Below, piece by piece: positions 40,353-48,133 of a stretch of DNA of 64,000 nucleotides. Every line of letters starts with the position of its first letter. Positions within the stretch are counted from its first letter, which is position 1. This DNA is from Faecalibacterium sp. I3-3-89 (GTDB lineage: Bacteria; Bacillota; Clostridia; Oscillospirales; Ruminococcaceae): assembly GCF_023347275.1 (NCBI RefSeq), contig NZ_CP094468.1:1488001-1552000 (forward strand), given 5' to 3'. Under the pieces are notes generated by a model. The model searched no databases. It was not told the origin of the DNA and was given only the letters and a program-made list of their open reading frames with translations. The position numbers were made by a program, and so were the translations under genes.

Positions 40353-41588
40353 TCAGACTTCCTCGGGCAGACGGCGGAGCACCAGCTTCACGCTGCCGCC
40401 CACGGCCTCCACCTTCCGGGCCGCTTCGGCCAGAGCCTTGCCGTCGGCGCTGTCCACGAAGTAGGCACAGCCGTCGAAGTGCTCATCCACCACATGGCCC
40501 TTGCCATAGATGGCCTCGGCCACGGCCGGGGCGATGCCCTCCACACGCACATAGTATGCGGCAGGCGCGGGGTCGGTGAGCATCCCTTCCACCGGCTCGG
40601 CGGGCTGCCAAAACAGGCTGTCGTGGACCTTGGAGCCGTTCTTGAGGGCGTCCACCACGTCGGCCACCACGGCGCTGGCGGTGGGAAGCTTGCCTGCGCC
40701 CTTGCCGTAAAAGACCACATCGCCCAGCATATCGCCCTTCACGAGGACGGCGTTGAAGACGTCGTCCACGCCGGCCAGCTGGTTCACCTTCGGCACGAGG
40801 CAGGGCTCGACGCCCGCAGCCACGCTGCCGTCCTCGCCCCGCTTCATCCATGCGATGAGCTTGATGACGCAGCCCAGCTTTTCCGCTGCCGCCACATCGC
40901 CCGCCGTGATGTCCCGGATGCCGCGGGTGGGGATGTTCTGGGGGTAGATCTGATGGCCGCAGACCAGCGAGGACAGGATGGCGATCTTGCGGCAGGCGTC
41001 GCGGCCGTCCACATCATCGCCGGGGTCCTTCGTCTCGGCGTAACCCAGCTCCTGCGCGATCTTCAGTGCCTCGTCAAAGCCCAAATTCTCCCGCACCATC
41101 TTGGTGAGCATGAAATTGGTGGTGCCGTTGACGATGCCCTCCACCTCAGTGATGACATTGGCCGCGAGGCACTGATGCATCGGGGTGATGATGGGGGTGC
41201 CGCCGCCCACAGAGGCCTCGAAGAGGAAGGCGCAGCCGTGGGCCTTGGCCAGAGCCAGCAGCTCTGCGCCGTAGGTGGCCACCATCTCCTTGTTGGAGGT
41301 GCAGACGCTCCGGCCGCTCTCGAGGCAGGCCTTGACGTAGGGGTAGGCGAAGCGGGTGCCGCCGATGGTCTCGACGACGACCTTCACCTCCGGGTCTTCC
41401 AGAATGGTATCGAAGTTCTTGATGAACAGCTGTGCGGCCGGATGAGCCGAGAAATCCTTGGGGTCAAGGATGTACTTGACCTCCACCGGCTCGCCTGCGC
41501 GGCGGGAGACGCCTGCGGCGTTGCGGCAGAGCACCTCGTACACGCCGCTGCCCACCGTGCCAAAGCCCAAGATCGCGATTTTTGCCAT
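40353..41588 (-). CDS. hom: Homoserine dehydrogenase
   Basis: Reduces aspartate semialdehyde to homoserine with NAD(P)H. The N-terminal Rossmann motif is ILGFGTVGSGVYEV. The catalytic core has VEGIVNGTTNFMLTKM and the AETKDPGDDVDGRDACRK signature. A C-terminal ACT domain is present at about residues 335-411. I use the ATG at 41588 (MAKIAILG, 411 aa) with a GGAACGAGG upstream; the 10-residue longer form is not typical. Confidence 0.95.
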   Translation of the reverse strand: MAKIAILGFGTVGSGVYEVLCRNAAGVSRRAGEPVEVKYILDPKDFSAHPAAQLFIKNFDTILEDPEVKVVVETIGGTRFAYPYVKACLESGRSVCTSNKEMVATYGAELLALAKAHGCAFLFEASVGGGTPIITPMHQCLAANVITEVEGIVNGTTNFMLTKMVRENLGFDEALKIAQELGYAETKDPGDDVDGRDACRKIAILSSLVCGHQIYPQNIPTRGIRDITAGDVAAAEKLGCVIKLIAWMKRGEDGSVAAGVEPCLVPKVNQLAGVDDVFNAVLVKGDMLGDVVFYGKGAGKLPTASAVVADVVDALKNGSKVHDSLFWQPAEPVEGMLTDPAPAAYYVRVEGIAPAVAEAIYGKGHVVDEHFDGCAYFVDSADGKALAEAARKVEAVGGSVKLVLRRLPEEV

Positions 41589-41625
41589 GATACAGCCCTC
41601 GTTCCTGTTTTCTATCAATATACTC

Positions 41626-42057
41626 TCACAGATTGTATCCGCAGTGTACGCCCACGACCATCCGCTGACGCGAAAGCTTTTCGGTCAGCTCCTCGGGGGT
41701 CATCTGCATGGTGTCGGTGCGGATGGTGACAGCCACCAGCGCCGCACCGTTCTCCGGGGTAGACTGGTTGATGGTCACGATGCTAGCACCGGCGGCGCTG
41801 ATGCCGGCCAGAAGGCTCTGCAGCGCGCCCGTCTCATCCCGCAGGGTCGCCATAACGGTGATGACCTCGCGGCCATTCTCCGAGTCGAAGATGCAGTCCT
41901 TATATTTATAAAATGCGCTGCGCGACAGGTCCACGCTGCGGGTCGCAGCCGAGATGCTGCGCGCCTCCCCGCTGGCCAGAAGCTCCTTGGCGCGGACGAC
42001 TTTGAGAAAGACTTCCGGCAGCACCTGCGCGTCCACCAGATAAAAACGGCGTTCCAA
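41626..42057 (-). CDS. ACT-domain protein (PheB/YpbA-like)
   Basis: A 143-aa protein with an N-terminal helix-turn-helix-like segment (AATRSVDLSRSAFYKYKD) and a C-terminal ACT domain (VITVMATLRDETGALQSLL). It resembles the ACT proteins placed before hom or pheA in many Firmicutes and probably senses an amino acid. I favour the TTG start at 42057 (KLERRFYLVDAQ), because GAGGTGA lies 6-7 nt upstream. It is the first gene of the threonine operon. Confidence 0.85.
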   Translation of the reverse strand: MERRFYLVDAQVLPEVFLKVVRAKELLASGEARSISAATRSVDLSRSAFYKYKDCIFDSENGREVITVMATLRDETGALQSLLAGISAAGASIVTINQSTPENGAALVAVTIRTDTMQMTPEELTEKLSRQRMVVGVHCGYNL

Positions 42058-42096
42058 CTTGTTCACCTCACAAACACAAGTGTTCTTGCAGAAAAT

Positions 42097-42125
42097 ATAA
42101 TAGCATCCGACTCCCCGCATTGCAA
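42097..42125 (-). promoter_or_regulatory. Threonine-operon promoter inside an inverted repeat
   Basis: Minus-strand TTGCAA (42120-42125), 17-nt spacer, TATTAT (42097-42102) with an extended TGC. The -10 overlaps one arm, and the -35 lies in the loop, of the 13-bp perfect inverted repeat at 42099-42141. Confidence 0.6.
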
Positions 42126-42147
42126 GGGGTCGGATGCTATTTTGGCA
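42099..42147 (-). terminator. Hairpin after the PBP1A gene (also carries the thr promoter)
   Basis: Arms AATAGCATCCGAC (42129-42141, minus-strand reading) and GTCGGATGCTATT (42099-42111) are perfect 13-bp complements, and the following minus-strand sequence ATATTTTC is T-rich. It is about 90 nt after the PBP1A stop, and no other terminator lies in that gap. Confidence 0.6.
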
Positions 42148-42230
42148 GATTATCCAGTTTTGTGCCGTGAAGTGCCCTCTCAGCGCACCGGAATTGCTAT
42201 CCGATGCCGCAAAAGTATGAGTTTTTTCGC

Positions 42231-44525
42231 TCAGTCGGTGTCGAGGTTGGTGGTATCCGGCTCCGACGTGAGGGGGGCGCTGGACACAGCGGCCTGACCG
42301 TGGGAGTAGTTGCAGACATCGGGCAGGTCGTCGGCGCGGTAGTAGCCCACTGCGGTGCTGGGGCAGGAGCCGCTGGCCAGCAGTCCGCTCTGGGTGCAGT
42401 AGCTGCGCTCCACGACGCCGCCTGCCGCCGGGAATGCCTTATAGGGCAGGTCTGCCTGCACCTGCTCCATCAGGGCCTTCCATGCCATGACACAGGTGCG
42501 GGTCTTAGCCTGCTGCTTGCCGAGGGTCTTGGTCATGTCGTAAGGCGCATCATAGCCCCACCACACGGCGGTGACGTAGTAGGGCGTGCCGCCCACGAAC
42601 CACAGGTCCTTCTCGTCGCTGGCCGTACCGGTCTTGCCGAAGGCCTCCATACCATTGGAGTTGGGGTAGCGGCCGCTGGCCGTGCCGACGCTGGAGAACA
42701 GGACGTTCTTGAGCAGGCGGTTCATGACATAAGCCGTCTGGGGGGTCAGGGCCTGATAGCTGGTGTCGTTGCTCTCCATATAGATGTTGCCGTCGCGGTC
42801 GAGGACGCGGGTGTAGAGATGGGGTGTGGTGTACTCGCCGTCATAGAAGATCTGGAACGCCGCCGCCAGCGCCATCGGGGTGACGCCGTGGGTCTGGCTG
42901 CCCATGACCATCTGCGCAAGGCCCACGTCGTTGACCGGGTCCAGCGTATTGAGCTGCAAGGTATTGTAGACGAAGTTGAAGATGTTGCTTGCGCCCACGA
43001 GGTCGCCCACCCGGATGGCGATGGTGTTCAGCGAGCGGGCAAGGCCGTTCCAGAGCGGCAGGTCGGAGTTGTCGCCGTAGTTGCCGCCGTAGTTGCGGGG
43101 CCAGCTGCGCCATGCGTTGGGATAGGCTTTCAGCTGCTTGTCGGTCAGGCCCATCAGGCCGTTCTTCCGGCAGTAGTCCTCGTCGCGGATGACCATATCC
43201 TGTTTGAGGTAGAGAGGCGAGTTGTTGAGCATGGTGGACCAGTTGACCAGACCATACTCGATGCCCAGCGCATACGCACCGATGGGCTTGATGGTGGAGC
43301 CGGTCTGCCGGGTGACGCCGTAGGCGCGGTTCAGGGAGAGGCTCTTGGTCTTTTCGCCCAGACCGCCCACCATGGCCAGCACATTGCCGTCGTAGTCCAG
43401 CGTGACCATCGCGGCCTGTGTGCGGACGTTGCGGTAGTAGTAGACCGTGCCGTCCTCGCCGGTGCGGGTCTTGGGGGTGCCGTCCTCGTTGTACACCTGC
43501 ACATCGTCGTCCGAGATGCTGGTCACTTCTTCCTCATGCCAGCCGGCCGGGAAGTAGGCGTCGTCGGCGTTGAGCATCAGATTCTCCATCGCGGTCTGGA
43601 GCTTGGGGTTCACGGTGGCCTCGATGGTGTAGCCGCCGGTGTAGAGCATACTCTGGGCGGTGGACTCGTCCACGCCCTCCTTGGCCATGATGTCTTTCAC
43701 CACCTCGTTGAAGAGGGCGTCGGTGAAGTAGGAGGTGGTGGAGCTGCTCTTCTTGCTGCCATCCTCCTCCGCCAGCATCAGCGGCTGCGCCGCTGCGTTG
43801 CGGTAATCATCCTCCGAGATGACGCCCTGCTGCCACATATTGTAGAGCAGGAAGTTGCGGCGGTGGATGAGGTTTTCGGGGTTGGTGTAGGGGTTGTAGT
43901 TGGTCGGATTCTTGGTGATGGAAGCGATGGACGCGCACTCCCAGAGGGTCAGCTGGCTGACATCCTTGTTGAAGTACTCATTGGCCGCCGTCTGGACGCC
44001 CTGAATGGTGCCCGTGAAGCTGATGGTGTTGAGATACGCTTCCAGAATGGTCTCCTTGGAATAGCTGCGGCTCAGGATGAGGGCGCGGTAGATCTCGCGC
44101 AGCTTGCGCAGTGCACCCTCGATGCCGCTGGCGCTCTTGTCGCTGGTCAGGTTCTTGATGAGCTGCTGCTCCAGCGTGGAAGCGCCCTGCTTGGAGCTGT
44201 AGATGGGCAGCAGGTACTCGTTGATCATCGCGCCGATGGTGCGCTTGAAGTTGACGCCCGGCTCAGTGTAGAAGTCCTTATCCTCGGTGCAGATGAATGC
44301 ATACTGTAGGTTGGTCGGGATCTGCTCGAGGTCGGCCCAGACGCGGTGGCTGTTCGAGGAGCGCAGGGTGGCGTACTCCACCTGTGCACCGGTGTCCGGG
44401 TCGGTGGCCACCACAAGGCTCGACTGGCTCAGCTCGATGTTGTCGAGGTCCAGCAGGTCGCCGTCGTTGGCCGTGGCCTGCACCACATAGTAGACTGCGC
44501 CCACCGCCGCCAGACTGCCTGCCAT
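42231..44525 (-). CDS. Class A penicillin-binding protein (PBP1A-type)
   Basis: Bifunctional peptidoglycan glycosyltransferase/transpeptidase. GT51 motifs: EDKDFYTEPG (the usual His of this motif is Glu-Pro here), GASTLEQQL, and LEAYLNT. Transpeptidase motifs: STIK, SLN and KTGT, so it looks active. The first ATG (44525) gives 764 aa and cuts the membrane segment in half. The same frame stays open upstream to 44699 (about 822 aa), restoring a basic cytoplasmic tail and a complete TM. The codon at 44697-44699, spaced 6 nt after AGGAGGGG, is ATC, and an in-frame TAG lies five codons further up. Confidence 0.9.
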   Translation of the reverse strand: MAGSLAAVGAVYYVVQATANDGDLLDLDNIELSQSSLVVATDPDTGAQVEYATLRSSNSHRVWADLEQIPTNLQYAFICTEDKDFYTEPGVNFKRTIGAMINEYLLPIYSSKQGASTLEQQLIKNLTSDKSASGIEGALRKLREIYRALILSRSYSKETILEAYLNTISFTGTIQGVQTAANEYFNKDVSQLTLWECASIASITKNPTNYNPYTNPENLIHRRNFLLYNMWQQGVISEDDYRNAAAQPLMLAEEDGSKKSSSTTSYFTDALFNEVVKDIMAKEGVDESTAQSMLYTGGYTIEATVNPKLQTAMENLMLNADDAYFPAGWHEEEVTSISDDDVQVYNEDGTPKTRTGEDGTVYYYRNVRTQAAMVTLDYDGNVLAMVGGLGEKTKSLSLNRAYGVTRQTGSTIKPIGAYALGIEYGLVNWSTMLNNSPLYLKQDMVIRDEDYCRKNGLMGLTDKQLKAYPNAWRSWPRNYGGNYGDNSDLPLWNGLARSLNTIAIRVGDLVGASNIFNFVYNTLQLNTLDPVNDVGLAQMVMGSQTHGVTPMALAAAFQIFYDGEYTTPHLYTRVLDRDGNIYMESNDTSYQALTPQTAYVMNRLLKNVLFSSVGTASGRYPNSNGMEAFGKTGTASDEKDLWFVGGTPYYVTAVWWGYDAPYDMTKTLGKQQAKTRTCVMAWKALMEQVQADLPYKAFPAAGGVVERSYCTQSGLLASGSCPSTAVGYYRADDLPDVCNYSHGQAAVSSAPLTSEPDTTNLDTD

Positions 44526-44802
44526 GATGCCCAGACAGACGAGGGTGACGAGGGTGCGGCCCAGAAACCGCAGGACGGGGTGGCCGCTCTTTTCCTCCGG
44601 CTCCCGCGGCGCACGGCTGCGGCGGGGCGTCTCCTCGGCGGGGCGTCTCTCCCGGAGAGCACCGTTGCTGCGGATCTTTCGTCTTTCGTTGTTTGAGATA
44701 AGGATCCCCTCCTATCGCAATTTTCGCATCAAAGCACCGCCGAAGGGTGCTGTTCGCTGTTCATCCTGCTGCGGACGAGTCCGCCCGCAGCCATAATAAT
44801 AC

Positions 44803-44831
44803 ATTATAGTCCTCGCCATCCTCTTCTGCAA
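44803..44831 (-). promoter_or_regulatory. Promoter for the PBP1A gene
   Basis: Minus-strand TTGCAG (44826-44831), 17-nt spacer, TATAAT (44803-44808). The leader between it and the gene holds two hairpins (around 44768-44790 and 44731-44750). Another extended -10 (TGCTATACT) lies further up near 44858. Confidence 0.7.
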
Positions 44832-44987
44832 GGGGCAAATCGACCGGATACGATATTAGTATAGCACATCTGCCCCGCCAAAGTACAGCACCCGGGTGTG
44901 AAAATTCTGCGCTTCTGTCTGAGGCTGTTGTTTTTTGCACATACTACCGTCTGAAACATCATTCTGCCCCGAAAGGAGTCCACTGCC

Positions 44988-45356
44988 ATGCGCAAGGTCT
45001 GGCTCTGCGTTTTTTATGCCGTCTGCATCTTCACCATCGTGTTCAGCCTGTTCTGGATGGCCCTGCCCAAGCTCCCCTTCCCTGCCGACTCAGGCACAGA
45101 AACGCCCGCCTCCGAGCCGGGGCTGGCTGCACAGGGCCGCGCCGGGCAGAGCAGCACGGATTTTTACCTCTGCGACGAGGGCGGACGGGTGGTGGTCTAC
45201 ACCTGCACGGAGAATGGCCTGCCCGACAAGCGCCTCCTGCGCACCGGCATCTACGTCAACCTCCTGCCCGAGGCCGACGCCATCCGGCTCAAGCAGGGCT
45301 TCTACGTCTCCGGGGAGACCGCCCTGCGGGCGCAGCTGGAGGACCTCGGCGGATAA
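44988..45356 (+). CDS. Small membrane-anchored protein with BofC-like C-terminal domain
   Basis: A 122-aa protein. A membrane segment covers about residues 4-26, followed by a Ser/Ala/Gly-rich linker. The C-terminal region (YLCDEGGRVVVYTC through LLPEADAIRLKQGFYV and ALRAQLEDL) looks like the BofC C-terminal domain seen in several clostridial anchored proteins. BofC controls SpoIVB in B. subtilis, but the match is only by eye and the function here is open. GAAAGGAG lies before the ATG. It faces away from the PBP1A gene and ends at a strong terminator. Confidence 0.72.
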   Translation: MRKVWLCVFYAVCIFTIVFSLFWMALPKLPFPADSGTETPASEPGLAAQGRAGQSSTDFYLCDEGGRVVVYTCTENGLPDKRLLRTGIYVNLLPEADAIRLKQGFYVSGETALRAQLEDLGG

Positions 45357-45396
45357 GCAAAAAGCCTGACCGCTTGCGGACGGTCAGGCTTTTTGC
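45357..45396. terminator. Bidirectional terminator
   Basis: Near-perfect palindrome GCAAAAAGCCTGACCG / CGGTCAGGCTTTTTGC with loop CTTGCGGA between the convergent BofC-like gene and the Na/Pi gene. Confidence 0.9.
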
Positions 45397-45404
45397 GTCT
45401 TTCA

Positions 45405-47183
45405 TCAGGCTTCGAGCTGTTCCAGCGGGATGAGATAATCCTTGCGGCACTGCTCGTAGTTGAGCATATATTCCTTCGTGGGGTTGTGGTGCATCATATT
45501 CTTGAGGGTGTGGGAGTCGTAGTCCTCGCCTGCCTCCATGCCCACCAGACGGGCGGCAATGTTGGAGCAGTGGTCGGAGATACGCTCGGCGTTGTTCAGC
45601 ACATCGAGGAAGACGACACCGGTATCGATGGAGCAGATGCCGTCTTTCAGGCGCTTGATGTGCTGGGCGCGGAGCTTCTCCACAAGGATGTCGATGACCT
45701 GCTCCAGCGGCTCCACCTGACTGGCCATCCGGCCATCGTCCGCCTCGAATGCATCCGCCGTAAGGGTCAGGATCTTTTCCAGCGCCTTGTCCAGAAGCTT
45801 CAGCTCCTGCTGGGCCATCTCGCTGAAGGTAACTTCCTTATCGGCCAGTTCCTGTGCCTTTTCCTTGATGTTCACGGCGTAGTCGCCGATGCGCTCACAC
45901 TCGGTGACGAAGTTGAGCAGCTCTGTCACCTCGTGGCTCTCCGCGTCGCCCAGCTCCTGATCCGCCAGCTTGATGAGGTAGTTTGAGATCTCGACCTCCA
46001 TCCGGTCGATGAGGTTCTCGCGGACATCAATGGCGCTCACCACGTCCTCGTCCATCTTGAGCAGCAGCGGGGTGGAAAGACCGACGTTGCGGGCCGCACG
46101 GCGGGACATCTTGACGACGGCATTCTTGGCCTGCTGCAAAGCCACGGCCGGGCTCTTGAACAGACGCTCATCCAGCACAGGCATACTCATCTCCTGCGCC
46201 TCCTCGGCGCTGCTGGGCACGGTCATCATGGCCAGCTTGGACAGCACACCGCTGCAGGGCAGGAAGAACAGCATCGCAATGACGCTGGTCATGGTGTGGA
46301 TGTTTGCGATGCTGCTCTTGTTCATCACATCGCCCCACATGGGGATGCCGATGGTGAACTGGAGCGCATAGACCAGCGCCAGCAGGATGACGCTGCCGAT
46401 GATGTTGAAGTACAGGTGGATGAGGGCGGCGCGCTTGCCGTCCTTGGAGGAGCCGCCGATGGTCAGCAGCGGGGTGAACGCGGTGCCGATGTGGGCACCC
46501 AGCACGATGGGGATGGCCGAACTGAAGGTGACGAGGCCGGTGCTGGACAGAGCCTGCAGGATACCCACCGACGCCGAGGACGACTGGATGATGACCGTGA
46601 CCACCACACCCACGAGAACGCCGAGGATGGGGTTGGTCATGGTGACGAACAGCTCCTGAAACATGGCGCTCTCCCGCAGGGGGGACACGCCGGTGTCCAT
46701 CAGGCTCATGCCTGTGAACAGGATGCCGAAGCCCAGCATGATCTGGCCGATGTTCTTCTTTTTCGCGCTGCGGATAAAGACATAAAAAATGCAGCCGATA
46801 AACGCCACCACCGGCGCAAACGTCTTGGGCTGGATGAGGGTCAGGATGAGGCTGTCGCCCGAAATATCCGCCATGCGGATGAGCTGGCCCGTGACCGTCG
46901 TACCAATGTTTGCACCCATGATAACGCCTACCGACTGCGTAAGGGTCATGATGCCGGAGTTGACAAGGCCGACACAGATGACGACCGTACCGGCGGACGA
47001 CTGGATCACGCCGGTGATGAGCGTACCGAAAATAACGCCCTTGATGGTGGAGGAGGTCAGCTTCTGTAATACGCCCTGCATCTTGCCGCCGGCCAGCTTT
47101 TCGAGGCCGGCGCCCATGATCGACATACCATACAGGAACAGCGCAATACCGCCCAGCAGAGAGGTGATGTGTGTAATGTCCAT
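45405..47183 (-). CDS. Na/Pi cotransporter family protein with PhoU domain
   Basis: Sodium-dependent phosphate transporter of the NptA type. Two inverted repeats of the transport core are marked by GVIQSSAGTVV and IIQSSSASVGI, with about eight membrane segments in residues 1-310. The C-terminal third is a PhoU-like helical domain (about 350-560). Total 592 aa is normal for this fusion. The gene has an upstream promoter with an unusual G7 tract in its spacer (47270-47296). Confidence 0.93.
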   Translation of the reverse strand: MDITHITSLLGGIALFLYGMSIMGAGLEKLAGGKMQGVLQKLTSSTIKGVIFGTLITGVIQSSAGTVVICVGLVNSGIMTLTQSVGVIMGANIGTTVTGQLIRMADISGDSLILTLIQPKTFAPVVAFIGCIFYVFIRSAKKKNIGQIMLGFGILFTGMSLMDTGVSPLRESAMFQELFVTMTNPILGVLVGVVVTVIIQSSSASVGILQALSSTGLVTFSSAIPIVLGAHIGTAFTPLLTIGGSSKDGKRAALIHLYFNIIGSVILLALVYALQFTIGIPMWGDVMNKSSIANIHTMTSVIAMLFFLPCSGVLSKLAMMTVPSSAEEAQEMSMPVLDERLFKSPAVALQQAKNAVVKMSRRAARNVGLSTPLLLKMDEDVVSAIDVRENLIDRMEVEISNYLIKLADQELGDAESHEVTELLNFVTECERIGDYAVNIKEKAQELADKEVTFSEMAQQELKLLDKALEKILTLTADAFEADDGRMASQVEPLEQVIDILVEKLRAQHIKRLKDGICSIDTGVVFLDVLNNAERISDHCSNIAARLVGMEAGEDYDSHTLKNMMHHNPTKEYMLNYEQCRKDYLIPLEQLEA

Positions 47184-47269
47184 AAAACAATGCTCCTAAA
47201 ATCTTCCTATTGCTCCATTGCACAAGACGGCTTCGCCCAGCTCTCCGTATGCAAAACGCCGTCCTTTTT

Positions 47270-47296
47270 ATTATATCATCGACCCCCCCGGCTCAA
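47270..47296 (-). promoter_or_regulatory. Na/Pi gene promoter with G7 tract in the spacer
   Basis: Minus-strand TTGAGC (47291-47296), then a 15-nt spacer including GGGGGGG (47283-47289), then TATAAT (47270-47275) with an extended TGA. The spacer is two bases short of optimum, so tract length could tune expression. Confidence 0.55.
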
Positions 47297-47438
47297 CAAG
47301 CATTATTTTACAGGAAAATCACCTTTTTGACTGGAATTTTAAAATTCCCGCCCTCTTTTGCACTGTTCTTTTCTTTGATTTTACTTCGATTTTACGTTAG
47401 TGTTTTCTAACCCGCCGTCCGGTATTCCCGGGAATGCG

Positions 47439-47558
47439 TCAGGCAACGTCCAGCTCTTCCATCGCCTCCCGCAGGGTGTCCGCCGAGAACAGGAACGCCC
47501 CCGCCTCCGTGTATACTTCCACATGACCGCCCACATATCGCAGCTCTACGTCTTTCAT
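47439..47558 (-). CDS. Conserved-looking 39-aa small protein
   Basis: MKDVELRYVGGHVEVYTEAG begins a 39-residue protein ending in EAMEELDVA. AGGAGGG lies 7 nt before the ATG at 47558. The pattern E-RYV-GH-EVY...FLFSADT resembles short clostridial proteins of unknown function I have seen in annotations. Only 255 nt separate it from the Na/Pi gene on the same strand. The longer frame to 47714 runs into the repeat element and is not credible. Confidence 0.65.
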   Translation of the reverse strand: MKDVELRYVGGHVEVYTEAGAFLFSADTLREAMEELDVA

Positions 47559-47660
47559 TCCTCTTCCCTCCTGTGTCTTTTTGTTCTGACAGGAGTATAG
47601 CAGAATAAAAGTCCAATAAAATGTATCTTCAGGAAGTTTTTTGAGCAAAAAGGCGCAGAA

Positions 47661-47852
47661 AAGCCTCTCCCTTTGGGAGAGGTGGCATCGCGCAAGCGAT
47701 GACGGAGAGGGCAAGCCCGTCTCCCGAGAGCCGCTACGCAGCGATAAGCAGGTTCTTTGACAGAGCGATGCTATCGCTGCGCCTGTTCCTCTCCGTCAGC
47801 GTCCTTGCCCTCTCAGTCACCTTCGGTGCCAGCTCTCCCAAAGGGAGAGCCT
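47661..47852 (-). repeat. Interspersed repeat, copy C (inverted)
   Basis: Opposite orientation to copies A and B. It begins GCCTCTCCCTTTGGGAGAGG, then has GGAGAGGGCAAGCCCG, an interior with GCAGCGATAAGCAGG, then CAGCGTCCTTGCCCTCTCA and the end hairpin GCTCTCCCAAAGGGAGAGCC. A short direct duplication of AAAGGGAGAGCC follows. It fills most of the 456-nt gene-free stretch before the frame-shifted secreted protein. Confidence 0.8.
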
Positions 47853-47922
47853 AAAGGGAGAGCCAAAATCTGTCCGAACTCCTTCGTTCACGCAGGAAAC
47901 AGGGCGATTCGCGCAGGTTTTC

Positions 47923-47952
47923 TTGATTTTTCCCCCGCAGATGTGGTACATT
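47923..47952 (+). promoter_or_regulatory. Candidate promoter for the secreted repeat protein
   Basis: TTGATT (47923-47928), 18-nt spacer, TACATT (47947-47952), about 62 nt before the ATG at 48015. Confidence 0.45.
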
Positions 47953-48067
47953 CAGAATAATCAGATGTTCCCCGTTTTTACCATTTATTTTCACCATTCA
48001 AAGGAGGTTTTTGTATGCTGTCTTATCGTAAGCTTGCGATGCGTGTTCTGGGTCGGCCTCTCCATAC

Positions 48068-48075
48068 GGGGGGGG
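48068..48075 (+). repeat. G8 homopolymer tract that breaks the reading frame
   Basis: Eight G residues lie 54 nt after the ATG at 48015, which follows AAGGAGG. With G8 the frame stops at TGA 48123-48125. With G9 (or G6) it runs into the main frame and gives a complete signal peptide. It is therefore a candidate phase-variation switch. Confidence 0.75.
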
Positions 48076-48133
48076 TAACGATTCACCCCGTCCGGCCTCT
48101 CAGCGGGCAGCGGCGCTTATCCTGACTGCCGCA

